6,372 bases of DNA, taken from contig CAZOZK010000062.1 of the NCBI GenBank assembly GCA_964584245.1, positions 1 through 6,372 of the forward strand, given 5' to 3'. Positions 1 through 6,218 of the stretch are shown one piece after another. This stretch comes from CAZOZK01 sp964584245 (GTDB lineage Bacteria; Patescibacteriota; Microgenomatia; UBA1400; PJMF01). The translations under genes and the position numbers were made by a program. The notes beneath the pieces are model-generated. The model was given only the letters and a program-made list of their open reading frames with translations, ran no database searches and was not told the DNA's origin. The first letter of the stretch is position 1. Each line of letters opens with the position of its first letter.

Positions 1-2
1 AT

Positions 3-668
3 ATGCAACAAAAGACAAAAAAACTGCCAGTATTTGTTTTTATCGTTTTAACAACGGCTATGACTATTGGTATCTTCCTAGCAAATGGATATTTCTTCCA
101 AAAAAAACTCCCCACTACTTCTGAGAATTTGACTGATCAAATGAAAAATCAAATGGAAACGGTCGAACCAGCGTCAGATACTTCATTTGCAGATGACTGG
201 GCCACACTAACAAATAATTCACTTGGCCACTCATTTAAGCATCCAAAAAATGCAAAAGCTGAAGCGCGAGAAACGGAATCACTAGTCTCATTTATGGGTG
301 AAATCCAAACCGCTTCGGGCAGAACGCAAACGGAACTATTTGATGGCTATATTTTTAGAGTTGGGGAGATTGAATTACTTGATGATACGACCATCCAAGA
401 TTTAGCCCAAACCCAGAAAATGAAAGCAGAGTCGGAGTGCAATTCTGATACTGGCAAAATATCGCCAGTACAAACTGTAAAAATCACTGATTCACTTTCT
501 GTACTGCAGTACACCGTTCGTGGCTGTCGCACAGACTATACCGAATCGTTTGGGACTATTGGCGCACAATCTTTCATGATTACGCAGATGTATGTCGGGA
601 CACCAGAAGATCAAGCAAATTATCAGATAATCACTGATCAAATGTTGACGACATTTAGGCCACTCTAG
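3..668 (+). CDS. Membrane-anchored extracytoplasmic protein of unknown function
   Basis: I do not recognise a named family. The 221-residue protein starts with a short basic stretch (MQQKTKKLP), then a single hydrophobic segment at about residues 9-31. This reads as an uncleaved signal anchor, or a signal peptide without a clear cleavage site or lipobox. A polar Ser/Thr/Glu-rich linker (about 35-62) leads into a soluble domain (about 63-221). That domain has a 'SLGHSFKHPKNA' strand near its start and ends in an amphipathic helix (YQIITDQMLTTFRPL), a pattern common in small secreted proteins of Patescibacteria-like genomes. Two cysteines, C146 and C175, could form a disulfide outside the cell. 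The start is plausible because the anchor follows directly, but only two bases lie upstream, so neither a ribosome binding site nor an earlier start can be judged. No terminator follows closely; the nearest is at 841-865. Confidence 0.75.
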   Translation: MQQKTKKLPVFVFIVLTTAMTIGIFLANGYFFQKKLPTTSENLTDQMKNQMETVEPASDTSFADDWATLTNNSLGHSFKHPKNAKAEARETESLVSFMGEIQTASGRTQTELFDGYIFRVGEIELLDDTTIQDLAQTQKMKAESECNSDTGKISPVQTVKITDSLSVLQYTVRGCRTDYTESFGTIGAQSFMITQMYVGTPEDQANYQIITDQMLTTFRPL

Positions 669-693
669 TTTTAATCAACATCCTATAACATTA

Positions 694-722
694 TTGACTT
701 GCTGTTTCAAGTCTGATACTAT
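694..722 (+). promoter_or_regulatory. Sigma70-type promoter, spacer 17
   Basis: TTGACT (694-699) matches the -35 consensus in five of six positions. TACTAT (717-722) matches the -10 consensus in five of six positions. They are exactly 17 bases apart. The predicted transcription start is near 729-731. No protein gene starts at a usual distance; the next protein start is 973, beyond an intrinsic terminator. The promoter therefore appears to drive a short RNA or an attenuated leader. The call rests on sequence match alone. Confidence 0.6.
696..713. repeat. Inverted repeat in the promoter spacer, possible operator
   Basis: GACTTG (696-701) and CAAGTC (708-713) are perfect inverted copies separated by six bases. 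The dyad overlaps the -35 element and most of the spacer of the promoter at 694-722, a position where a dimeric regulator could act. It could also be a hairpin at the 3' end of the upstream gene's transcript, but no U-tract follows, so a terminator role is unlikely. A chance 6-bp dyad cannot be excluded. Confidence 0.35.
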
Positions 723-728
723 ACATCT

Positions 729-865
729 ATATGTGTTGTGAGCGAATTAAATAATCATCATGTCTGACCAGCGTGTTGCTGGTTAATTGGTATTTCGCCC
801 ACATTTTAAATTCATTTCTTCGAGTTAATCAAGTGTATATACCAGTTACTAGACTGGTTTTTTTT
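729..865 (+). ncRNA. Putative structured small RNA or attenuated leader
   Basis: The unit is bounded by the promoter at 694-722 and the terminator at 841-865, giving about 137 nt. Inside, nested pairings can be drawn. The outer stem is 738-746 with 794-802 (eight pairs, one A-C mismatch). A middle stem pairs TTAA 747-750 with 783-786. A stable hairpin, ACCAGC (767-772) / GCTGGT (778-783), has a five-base loop; the middle and inner stems compete for base 783. The inner hairpin's 3' arm (CTGGT) can also pair with the terminator's 5' arm (ACCAG), so a terminator/antiterminator switch is possible. I do not recognise a known family such as 6S RNA, T-box or tRNA. Exact ends and function are inferred. 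Confidence 0.35.
841..865 (+). terminator. Intrinsic (Rho-independent) terminator
   Basis: ACCAGT (841-846) and ACTGGT (853-858) form a perfect 6-bp stem around a six-base loop, followed by an uninterrupted T-run (859-865). This is the strongest terminator signal in the window. It lies 173 bases beyond the stop of the first gene and 107 bases before the transporter start. It therefore more naturally closes the short transcript that starts near 729, although it would also stop read-through from the first gene. Confidence 0.75.
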
Positions 866-888
866 GGTTTAATTCCCAAATCGCATCA

Positions 889-912
889 TTCTTCCTGACA
901 ATCATCCTGACA
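889..912. repeat. 12-bp tandem repeat upstream of the transporter gene
   Basis: TTCTTCCTGACA (889-900) is followed directly by ATCATCCTGACA (901-912), with ten of twelve positions identical and a shared TCCTGACA core. The copies are spaced about one helical turn apart, which would suit a regulator binding the same face of DNA upstream of the transporter. Each copy contains CTGACA, a fair -35 element, but I see no matching -10 at a suitable distance. The role is unknown. Confidence 0.35.
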
Positions 913-972
913 AAAATTCAGAGAATCAATTTCTCACATCAATCAAAAGTAAGTACAAAAAGAAATAACTAT

Positions 973-2166
973 ATGTTCAAAAATAAAAAAGAATTACAAA
1001 AAAATAAAATAAAAATTGGCAGAAATGTGCGGCTGTTATCAGTGTATAGCGTCTTTTATAACTTTCGTCTTCACACTGTTTTGGCAGTCATTTTCTATGC
1101 ACAAGTTACTCACTCGTATGCGCTCGCATTGAGTATTTTTTCGATTGCCCAAATAGCCCAAGGGGTTTTTGAGTTGCCTAGCGGAATTTATTCCGACAGG
1201 TATGGCAGGAGCAATTGTTTGCGCATTGGGGCGGTGGCGAGTTTACTCTCGATTGTATTTTACGCAACAGGGTTTTCATACTGGTTCCTCGTGTTGGGTG
1301 CGATATTTGATGGCATGAACCGCGCATTTTTTAGCGGTAACAATGATGCATTCTTGTATGAAACACTGGATTCAATAGGGAAAAAGCATACCTACGGCTC
1401 AGAGCTGGGTAAGTTTAACTCAAATATGGAATTTGCCGGATTCGTCAGCGCCATAGTTGGGAGTGCGATTGCAATGTACTCGGTGCAGCTTCTGTTTGTG
1501 CTCTCAATCATCCCCCAAATCATTGGAGTAGGTTTGAGTTTTCTATTTGTTGAGCCACTCGTCATTCGCCAGCACACCGATAGTATTTTTAATCATCTTA
1601 AAGGTGCTCTGTCATTGTATGTCACCAATATGAAAGTGAGGACGATAAGTTTTGCCAGTATTCTTGGATTTGGATTGGGTGAGTCATCTTGGGCATTTCA
1701 AGCGGTGTTCTACAACTCACTCTTGCCAGTGTGGGCAGTGAGCATCATGATGTCGCTCAATTTTTTGGCCAGCACCATCAGCTTTAGGTTAAGTGGGGGA
1801 CTGATACAAAAATTCAAAGCGATCAACGTGCTGATTGCGGAAGAAATATATGGTAGAGTGTTGTTTTTTATTGCACTGATCTATCCTACAGTCATATCGC
1901 CATTGTTGATGGGAATTGCATCGCTTTCATATGGCCCGAGCGTTGTGGCTAAGAGTAGCATTTTGCAAGAAGAGTTTACAGATGCTCAACGTGCGACAAT
2001 GTCATCATTAAATTCGCTTATAGGAAACGCCTTTTTTGCGGTCTGTGCGGTTTTGATTGGTCTTGTTGCAGATTCATTTGGTCCAGCAAAAACATTATTG
2101 ATTGCACAGATTTGTTCGTTGCCGGTGTTGCTGTGTTATATAGTGGTGAAGAAGGCGAAGAAGTAG
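973..2166 (+). CDS. MFS-type transporter, probable efflux protein
   Basis: The 397-residue protein has a hydrophobicity pattern that fits the usual twelve helices of the Major Facilitator Superfamily, and the usual family length. Residues 71-80 (GIYSDRYGRS), in the loop after the second helix, match MFS motif A (G-x-x-x-D-R-x-G-R-[RKS]). Residues 121-130 (SGNNDAFLYE) match the 'SG..DA.LYE' segment seen around helix 4 of this branch. The N-terminus is very Lys-rich and the C-terminus ends in KKAKK, both consistent with cytoplasmic ends. It probably exports a small molecule by proton antiport, as in drug-efflux relatives, but the substrate cannot be read from sequence. The start is the only Met near the N-terminus; the upstream region is A-rich with only a weak purine stretch, so translation may be modest. 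Third codon positions look more G/C-rich here than in the copper genes, perhaps a different history. It ends 67 bases before the copper regulator, without a clear terminator. Confidence 0.85.
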   Translation: MFKNKKELQKNKIKIGRNVRLLSVYSVFYNFRLHTVLAVIFYAQVTHSYALALSIFSIAQIAQGVFELPSGIYSDRYGRSNCLRIGAVASLLSIVFYATGFSYWFLVLGAIFDGMNRAFFSGNNDAFLYETLDSIGKKHTYGSELGKFNSNMEFAGFVSAIVGSAIAMYSVQLLFVLSIIPQIIGVGLSFLFVEPLVIRQHTDSIFNHLKGALSLYVTNMKVRTISFASILGFGLGESSWAFQAVFYNSLLPVWAVSIMMSLNFLASTISFRLSGGLIQKFKAINVLIAEEIYGRVLFFIALIYPTVISPLLMGIASLSYGPSVVAKSSILQEEFTDAQRATMSSLNSLIGNAFFAVCAVLIGLVADSFGPAKTLLIAQICSLPVLLCYIVVKKAKK

Positions 2167-2198
2167 ATTCAGTATAAAAAAAGTATCGTTTTTACTAT

Positions 2199-2227
2199 TT
2201 GACATTCTTCGCAACATATTCTAATAT
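2199..2227 (+). promoter_or_regulatory. Promoter of the copper operon, spacer 17
   Basis: TTGACA (2199-2204) is a perfect -35 consensus. TAATAT (2222-2227) lies 17 bases downstream and matches four of six -10 positions, including the key first, second and last bases. Transcription would start about seven bases later, at or next to the A of the regulator's ATG (2234). The -10 element lies inside the palindrome at 2214-2237, so a bound repressor would block RNA polymerase. The exact start site is inferred. Confidence 0.65.
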
Positions 2228-2237
2228 TAGAATATGT
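2214..2237. promoter_or_regulatory. Perfect 24-bp palindrome, probable ArsR-type operator
   Basis: ACATATTCTAAT (2214-2225) is followed without a gap by its exact reverse complement, ATTAGAATATGT (2226-2237). ArsR/SmtB repressors typically bind AT-rich 12-2-12-like imperfect palindromes that overlap the promoter of their own operon. This site covers the -10 element and the start codon of the adjacent ArsR-type gene, so autoregulation is the natural reading. That the neighbouring protein binds it is inferred from position and family habit. Confidence 0.75.
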
Positions 2238-2722
2238 ACGAACAGTTATTTGAACTCAATGCAAACCTCCTTAAAGCCCTTGCGCACCCTCGTAGGTTAG
2301 AAATTGTACAGCTGCTTCGAGATCAAGAATTGTGTGTCTCAGATGTCTACGAAATGCTTGATTTACCTCAAGCAAATATTAGTCAACATTTGATAATTTT
2401 GCGTCAAGCCGGTGTTGTCAAAACAAAAAAAGATGGCAAGCACATTTTATATTCATTAGCCAGCAAAAAAATTTCCAAGGCTACTGATTTTCTGCGTGAA
2501 TTTCTTATAGATCAAAATCAAGACACTGAAGTAGCTAAGCAACTCTCACTTGATATCAAAAAATTGTTGCCACTGGTTCATGATCCAGTATGTAAGATGC
2601 GTTTGTCGCCAAAAACGGCAAGTTACTCTGCAAAGTTTGGTACAGACACCTATTACTTTTGCGCAAGTGGATGTTATAAAAAATTTATTGAAGGACCAAA
2701 AACATATGCACAATCATACTAA
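2234..2722 (+). CDS. ArsR/SmtB-type metal-responsive repressor with C-terminal YHS domain
   Basis: Residues 1-90 form an ArsR-type winged helix-turn-helix: '[17 protein letters not shown]' (12-28), '[11 protein letters not shown]' (32-42), the recognition-helix region '[18 protein letters not shown]' (45-62) and a wing (63-75). A linker follows (about 91-115). Residues 116-162 form a YHS metal-binding domain, with HDPVCKM (C120) and YYFCASGC (C143, C147) ahead of 'FIEGPKTY'. Classical ArsR has ELCVCDL in this helix; here only C34 remains and the second Cys is Ser. Metal may therefore be sensed by C34 plus YHS cysteines, or by the YHS domain alone. The start is set by the absence of another early Met and by the conserved beginning. 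No Shine-Dalgarno is visible and the ATG lies in the operator, so the mRNA is probably leaderless. The likely role is a copper or silver responsive repressor of the downstream operon. The gene overlaps the ATPase gene by 17 bases. Confidence 0.88.
   Translation: MYEQLFELNANLLKALAHPRRLEIVQLLRDQELCVSDVYEMLDLPQANISQHLIILRQAGVVKTKKDGKHILYSLASKKISKATDFLREFLIDQNQDTEVAKQLSLDIKKLLPLVHDPVCKMRLSPKTASYSAKFGTDTYYFCASGCYKKFIEGPKTYAQSY
2691..2695 (+). promoter_or_regulatory. Shine-Dalgarno site deciding the ATPase start
   Basis: AAGGA sits 10 bases before the ATG at 2706 and within the last codons of the regulator gene. It supports 2706 as the true start over the earlier in-frame ATGs at 2550 and 2580, and suggests translational coupling with the regulator. 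Confidence 0.55.
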
Positions 2723-5099
2723 CGGACACGAATCACACACAGTATCTACGCAAAAAATATCACTTCCAGTTGAGGGCATGCATTGTGCATCTTGTGCAGG
2801 TACTATAAAAAGAACTTTAGAAAAAATGGATGGTGTTGAAGCTTGTGAAGTTAATGTTGGAACAGAAAAAGCTAAGATTAGTTTTGATTCCACAAAGACC
2901 TCGGTGCAAGCGATGAACGAAAAGATTAAGCCACTTGGCTATACGCTATTAGACACAAAAAAAGCACCAGCAATGGATCACAAAGATCACACAGAAAATC
3001 ATTCTGATACTATGTCCCACGATCCTCATGCTGGTCACGACATGATGACTCCCATTAGTTCAGATGCCTCGGTCAAAGAACGCAAAATACAAGAATTACA
3101 GACCTATAAAAATCAACTGATTATCGCGATCCCTTTTATGATGGTGAGTGTGCTGGTAATGGGCTGGGATATTGCTGCGCAACTTTTTGGCACAGGGTTT
3201 GCGATGCCAGAAATTCTTTCAACATTTTTCCACCATTTGCTCCCCATTTTTGCTACCTACATGTTGTTCGTTATTGGACTACCTTATTTAAAAGGTGTTG
3301 TCCGATTTATCAAAACTGGCGTAGCAAATATGGATACGCTGGTGGGTATTGGTACATTTGTAGCGTTTGGATATAGTTTCGTGCTTTCGGCATTTGAAAA
3401 TGTCTTGAAGCCATTTATAGACACCGGTCACACCTACTATGATGTGACAATTGTGGTGATCGGTTTTATAACTTTAGGCAAATTTTTAGAAGCTCGATCA
3501 AAATTAAAAACCGGTGAAGCAATCGAAAAATTGCTCGGACTTCAAGCAAAAAGTGCTGTAGTTTTACGAGATGGTGTGCAGCTAGTAATCCCCATTGAAG
3601 AAGTTGTTGTTGGTGATATTCTTATTGTAAAACCGGGTCAAAAAATCGCAGTCGATGGAGAAATTATAAAAGGTAGTACGTCAATTGATGAATCAATGAT
3701 TACGGGAGAGCCTTTGCCTGTCGATAAAAATCCTGGCGACAGCGTGGTCGGCGCAACCATTAATAAACAAGGATCAATTCAAGTGGGCGCAACCAAAATT
3801 GGTGCAGACACTGTGCTTTCGCAAATTATACAGATGGTTGAGGAAGCTCAAAGTTCAAAAGCACCAATCGAAAAATTGGTCGATCAAATTTCTGCGATAT
3901 TTGTGCCAACAGTTTTGGTGGCCGCTGTAGTCGTATTTATTCTTTGGCTGGTGATCGGTTCATTCTTCATGCCGTTTTCTCAAGCACTATCACTGGGAAT
4001 CGTTAGTTTTGTTGGCATGTTAGTTATCGCTTGTCCATGTGCGATGGGTCTTGCCACACCAACTGCAGTTATCGTCGGTGTTGGTAAAGCTGCTCAAAAT
4101 GGCATTCTTATAAAAAACGCAGAGAACTTGGAAAAGCTTGCAACAGTAAATTATATTGTGTTGGACAAAACAGGCACTATTACCAAAGGTGAACCCACGC
4201 TGACAGATATTATTCCAGTCGGTGATTATTCTTCAAAAGAGATTTTAAAACTTCTTGCCTCCTTAGAAAATCATTCTGAGCATCCTCTGGCGCAAGCCAT
4301 AGTTACTAAAGCCACAGATGAAAAAATCGAGTTGGCTGAAGTAACTCATTTCTCTGTACTAGAAGGCAAAGGACTGCACGGCAAGATCAACGGTGTTGAG
4401 TATTTTGCGGGAAATGAGAAACTGATGAAAGAGCTCAAACTAGATGGCTCCTCATCTACTCAAATTATGGAGTTTGCCAAAGCTGGTAAAACTCCAGTTA
4501 TTTTCATGAGTAAAAAACAGATACTTGCCTACGTTGCCATTTCAGATGTCCTTAAAGAAGACGCAAAGAGTACTGTCGCTCAGTTGCACAGCCAAGGCTA
4601 TACAGTTGCGTTGCTCACTGGTGACAATATAATTACTGCCCAGTACATTGCCGCTCAAGCTAGAATTGATCATGTGATTGCAGAGGTACTCCCAGCAGAT
4701 AAAGCGAATGAGATTAAAAAATTACAAAAACAGGGCTACAAAGTGGCCATGGTTGGTGACGGTATTAATGATGCACCAGCACTAGCAACTGCAGAAGTTG
4801 GTATAGCTATGGGGACGGGCACTGATGTTGCAATTGAATCTGCCGGAATTACATTGCTAGGTGGTCAGATCTCAAAATTACCAAAAGCCATGAAACTAGC
4901 ACGTGCCACGATGCAAACAATTAAACAGAATTTGTTTTGGGCATTCTTTTATAATATAGTGGGAATTCCATTTGCAGCAGGAGTACTCTATCCATTCTTT
5001 GGAGTTTTATTAAACCCTGGAATTGCAGGTGCGGCTATGGCATTTTCGAGTGTGTCAGTTGTGCTCAATGCATTGCGACTAAAACAGCTAAAAGTATAG
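2706..5099 (+). CDS. copA: Cu(I)/Ag(I)-exporting P1B-type ATPase (CopA type)
   Basis: This 797-residue pump uses ATP to export monovalent copper or silver from the cytoplasm. In order: a His-rich N-terminal tail (H2, H4, H8, H11); one HMA domain (about 17-83) with GMHCASC at 24-30; a His/Asp/Met-rich linker (90-114; H92, H95, H99, H105, H108, H111); membrane helices; the actuator motif TGEP (333-336); the metal-passage motif CPC (443-445); the phosphorylation motif DKTGT (487-491, D487 the phosphorylated Asp); the nucleotide-binding His-Pro (526-527) in SEHPLA; TGD (638-640); and GDGINDAP (684-691). YN (749-750) and MAFSS (778-782) in the last two helices are the Cu(I)-type (P1B-1) signature. 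All catalytic residues are present and the length is normal. The reading frame is open back to 2550, but those codons overlap the YHS domain and resemble no ATPase N-terminus, so 2706 is chosen. Expression is probably coupled to the upstream repressor gene. Confidence 0.95.
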   Translation: MHNHTNGHESHTVSTQKISLPVEGMHCASCAGTIKRTLEKMDGVEACEVNVGTEKAKISFDSTKTSVQAMNEKIKPLGYTLLDTKKAPAMDHKDHTENHSDTMSHDPHAGHDMMTPISSDASVKERKIQELQTYKNQLIIAIPFMMVSVLVMGWDIAAQLFGTGFAMPEILSTFFHHLLPIFATYMLFVIGLPYLKGVVRFIKTGVANMDTLVGIGTFVAFGYSFVLSAFENVLKPFIDTGHTYYDVTIVVIGFITLGKFLEARSKLKTGEAIEKLLGLQAKSAVVLRDGVQLVIPIEEVVVGDILIVKPGQKIAVDGEIIKGSTSIDESMITGEPLPVDKNPGDSVVGATINKQGSIQVGATKIGADTVLSQIIQMVEEAQSSKAPIEKLVDQISAIFVPTVLVAAVVVFILWLVIGSFFMPFSQALSLGIVSFVGMLVIACPCAMGLATPTAVIVGVGKAAQNGILIKNAENLEKLATVNYIVLDKTGTITKGEPTLTDIIPVGDYSSKEILKLLASLENHSEHPLAQAIVTKATDEKIELAEVTHFSVLEGKGLHGKINGVEYFAGNEKLMKELKLDGSSSTQIMEFAKAGKTPVIFMSKKQILAYVAISDVLKEDAKSTVAQLHSQGYTVALLTGDNIITAQYIAAQARIDHVIAEVLPADKANEIKKLQKQGYKVAMVGDGINDAPALATAEVGIAMGTGTDVAIESAGITLLGGQISKLPKAMKLARATMQTIKQNLFWAFFYNIVGIPFAAGVLYPFFGVLLNPGIAGAAMAFSSVSVVLNALRLKQLKV

Positions 5100-5129
5100 A
5101 AATTACAGTCAAGAATATACAGGAATACT

Positions 5130-6197
5130 ATGAATTTATTCACCATTTTTCTCACAGGATTAACAACAGGTGGTTTGACTTGTTTGGCAATGCAAGGTGG
5201 GTTACTCACTAGCGTGATTGCAAATCAAAAAGAAGAGGAGTTAGAAAAAACAGTTACAGGAGCAAAAGAAAAAAACACAATACATCCTACAACGCTCGAC
5301 TGGTTGCCAGTGAGTATTTTTTTGGTCAGTAAATTACTATCCCATACTGTGCTTGGGTTTTTTCTTGGACTGCTTGGCTCACAAATTGAGTTGAGTTTGG
5401 GGATGCGATTAGTGTTTCAAGGATTGGCCGCTTTGTTTATGCTGGCAACAGCAGCAAATTTGTTAGATCTGCATCCTATTTTCCGTTTCGTTGTGTTTCA
5501 ACCTCCAAAATTTGTGTACAAATTAGTCAAAAATGCTACGAAGGGTAAAGCGTTATTTACTCCAGCAATTATTGGTTTTCTGACTATTTTCATACCCTGC
5601 GGTGTTACCCAAGCTATGGAGGTTTTGGCAATCACATCAGGCAGTCCAGTACTGGGTGCATTAATTATGTTCTCGTTTGTGCTTGGCACTATGCCGCTGT
5701 TTATGGTACTTGGAATTGCCACTGCAAAATTATCAGAAAAATTTCAAAATACATTTATGAAAGTTGCTGCAGGTTTGCTAATCTTACTTGCGCTACAAAG
5801 TTTGAATGGAATTCTGGTTGTGGTCAATTCGCCGATTACCGCGGGGAAAATCGTTCAGCCTATCACCTATTTTTTCTCTGATGATAGATTTGCCAAAGAT
5901 TTAGAAGTATCAGCGGAGACAGACAGCGCCGGAGTACAACAACTTTTAATTAATGTAACTAGCTATGGCTACACGCCAAAAAATCCAAAAGTTAAAGTAG
6001 GAGTGCCAGTTCAGTTGACCTTGCAAACAAAAGATACCTACACCTGCGCAAGTTCATTTATTCTGAAAGCTTTTACTATCAAGATGCAACTTGGGCCAAC
6101 AGATTCACAGACTGTGTCATTTACGCCCACAAAAAAAGGCAAGTACCCGTTTAGTTGTTCAATGGGAATGTACACGGGAGTGTTGGAAGTAATTTAA
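5130..6197 (+). CDS. SafE/DsbD-like six-helix membrane protein with C-terminal cupredoxin domain
   Basis: The 355-residue protein begins with a membrane domain of the TauE/SafE or UreH-like type, related to the DsbD/CcdA fold. About six helices are visible (near 4-30, 58-82, 89-110, 142-166, 173-198, 208-232). Helix 1 carries C18 in 'GGLTCLAMQGG' and helix 4 carries C157 in 'FIPCGVTQAME', placed like the redox Cys pair of DsbD. The Lys/Glu-rich loop 32-57 and basic loops near 131-140 and 199-211 fit cytoplasmic positions, putting both ends outside the cell. Residues about 259-355 form a cupredoxin-like domain ending in 'KKGKYPFSCSMGMYTG', with C306, C343, M345 and M347 as possible copper ligands and no histidine. 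The role is probably copper handling or thiol reduction at the outer membrane face; copper transport is an alternative. The gene starts 30 bases after the ATPase, with AGGA (5121-5124) five bases before the ATG. Confidence 0.85.
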   Translation: MNLFTIFLTGLTTGGLTCLAMQGGLLTSVIANQKEEELEKTVTGAKEKNTIHPTTLDWLPVSIFLVSKLLSHTVLGFFLGLLGSQIELSLGMRLVFQGLAALFMLATAANLLDLHPIFRFVVFQPPKFVYKLVKNATKGKALFTPAIIGFLTIFIPCGVTQAMEVLAITSGSPVLGALIMFSFVLGTMPLFMVLGIATAKLSEKFQNTFMKVAAGLLILLALQSLNGILVVVNSPITAGKIVQPITYFFSDDRFAKDLEVSAETDSAGVQQLLINVTSYGYTPKNPKVKVGVPVQLTLQTKDTYTCASSFILKAFTIKMQLGPTDSQTVSFTPTKKGKYPFSCSMGMYTGVLEVI

Positions 6198-6204
6198 ATG
6201 TAAA

Positions 6205-6210
6205 AAGGAG
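6205..6210 (+). promoter_or_regulatory. Strong Shine-Dalgarno site of the HMA gene
   Basis: AAGGAG lies eight bases before the ATG at 6219, the best ribosome binding site in the window. It fixes the start of the truncated gene and suggests that the small HMA protein is made in larger amounts than its operon partners, as suits a metal chaperone. Confidence 0.75.
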
Positions 6211-6218
6211 AAATACGT

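Larger units (their letters stand above)
669..972. other. 304-base gap holding a promoter, structured segment, terminator and tandem repeat
   Basis: No protein gene of credible length fits here on either strand. In order, the gap holds a sigma70-like promoter with a dyad in its spacer (694-722), a foldable segment (about 738-803), an intrinsic terminator (841-865), a 12-bp tandem repeat (889-912) and a small 5-bp hairpin, GAGAA/TTCTC (921-935). The last 100 bases before the transporter show no convincing -10 element and no strong Shine-Dalgarno sequence, so how the transporter gene is transcribed is unclear. Confidence 0.7.

Noticed and set aside
347..532. 61-codon open frame on the minus strand
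   Set aside because: It lies wholly inside the first gene on the opposite strand, has no ribosome binding site and reads as low-complexity non-protein sequence.
738..803. tRNA or tRNA-like gene in the structured region
   Set aside because: No T-loop (GGTTCGA-like) motif, no CCA-proximal acceptor pairing of seven bases and no anticodon arm could be placed on either strand.
1392..1577. 61-codon minus-strand frame inside the transporter gene
   Set aside because: It is an antisense shadow of a well-supported MFS gene with no recognisable domain.
2171..2200. Terminator after the MFS gene (AGTA..AAAAA paired with TTTTTACT)
   Set aside because: The stem is almost all A-T with a bulge, and the following T-run is short (TATTT). 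It is too weak to call, and it overlaps the approach to the copper promoter.
2550..2705. In-frame N-terminal extension of the ATPase from earlier ATGs (2550, 2580)
   Set aside because: These 52 codons overlap the regulator's conserved YHS domain in another frame, resemble no ATPase N-terminus, and the ATG at 2706 has its own Shine-Dalgarno and starts a natural His-rich tail.
4988..5209. 73-codon minus-strand frame across the ATPase end and the SafE gene start
   Set aside because: It is antisense to conserved C-terminal ATPase helices and to the start of the next gene, and has no domain or ribosome binding site.
5498..5722. 74-codon minus-strand frame inside the SafE-cupredoxin gene
   Set aside because: It is an antisense shadow of conserved membrane helices, including the FIPCGVTQ motif.
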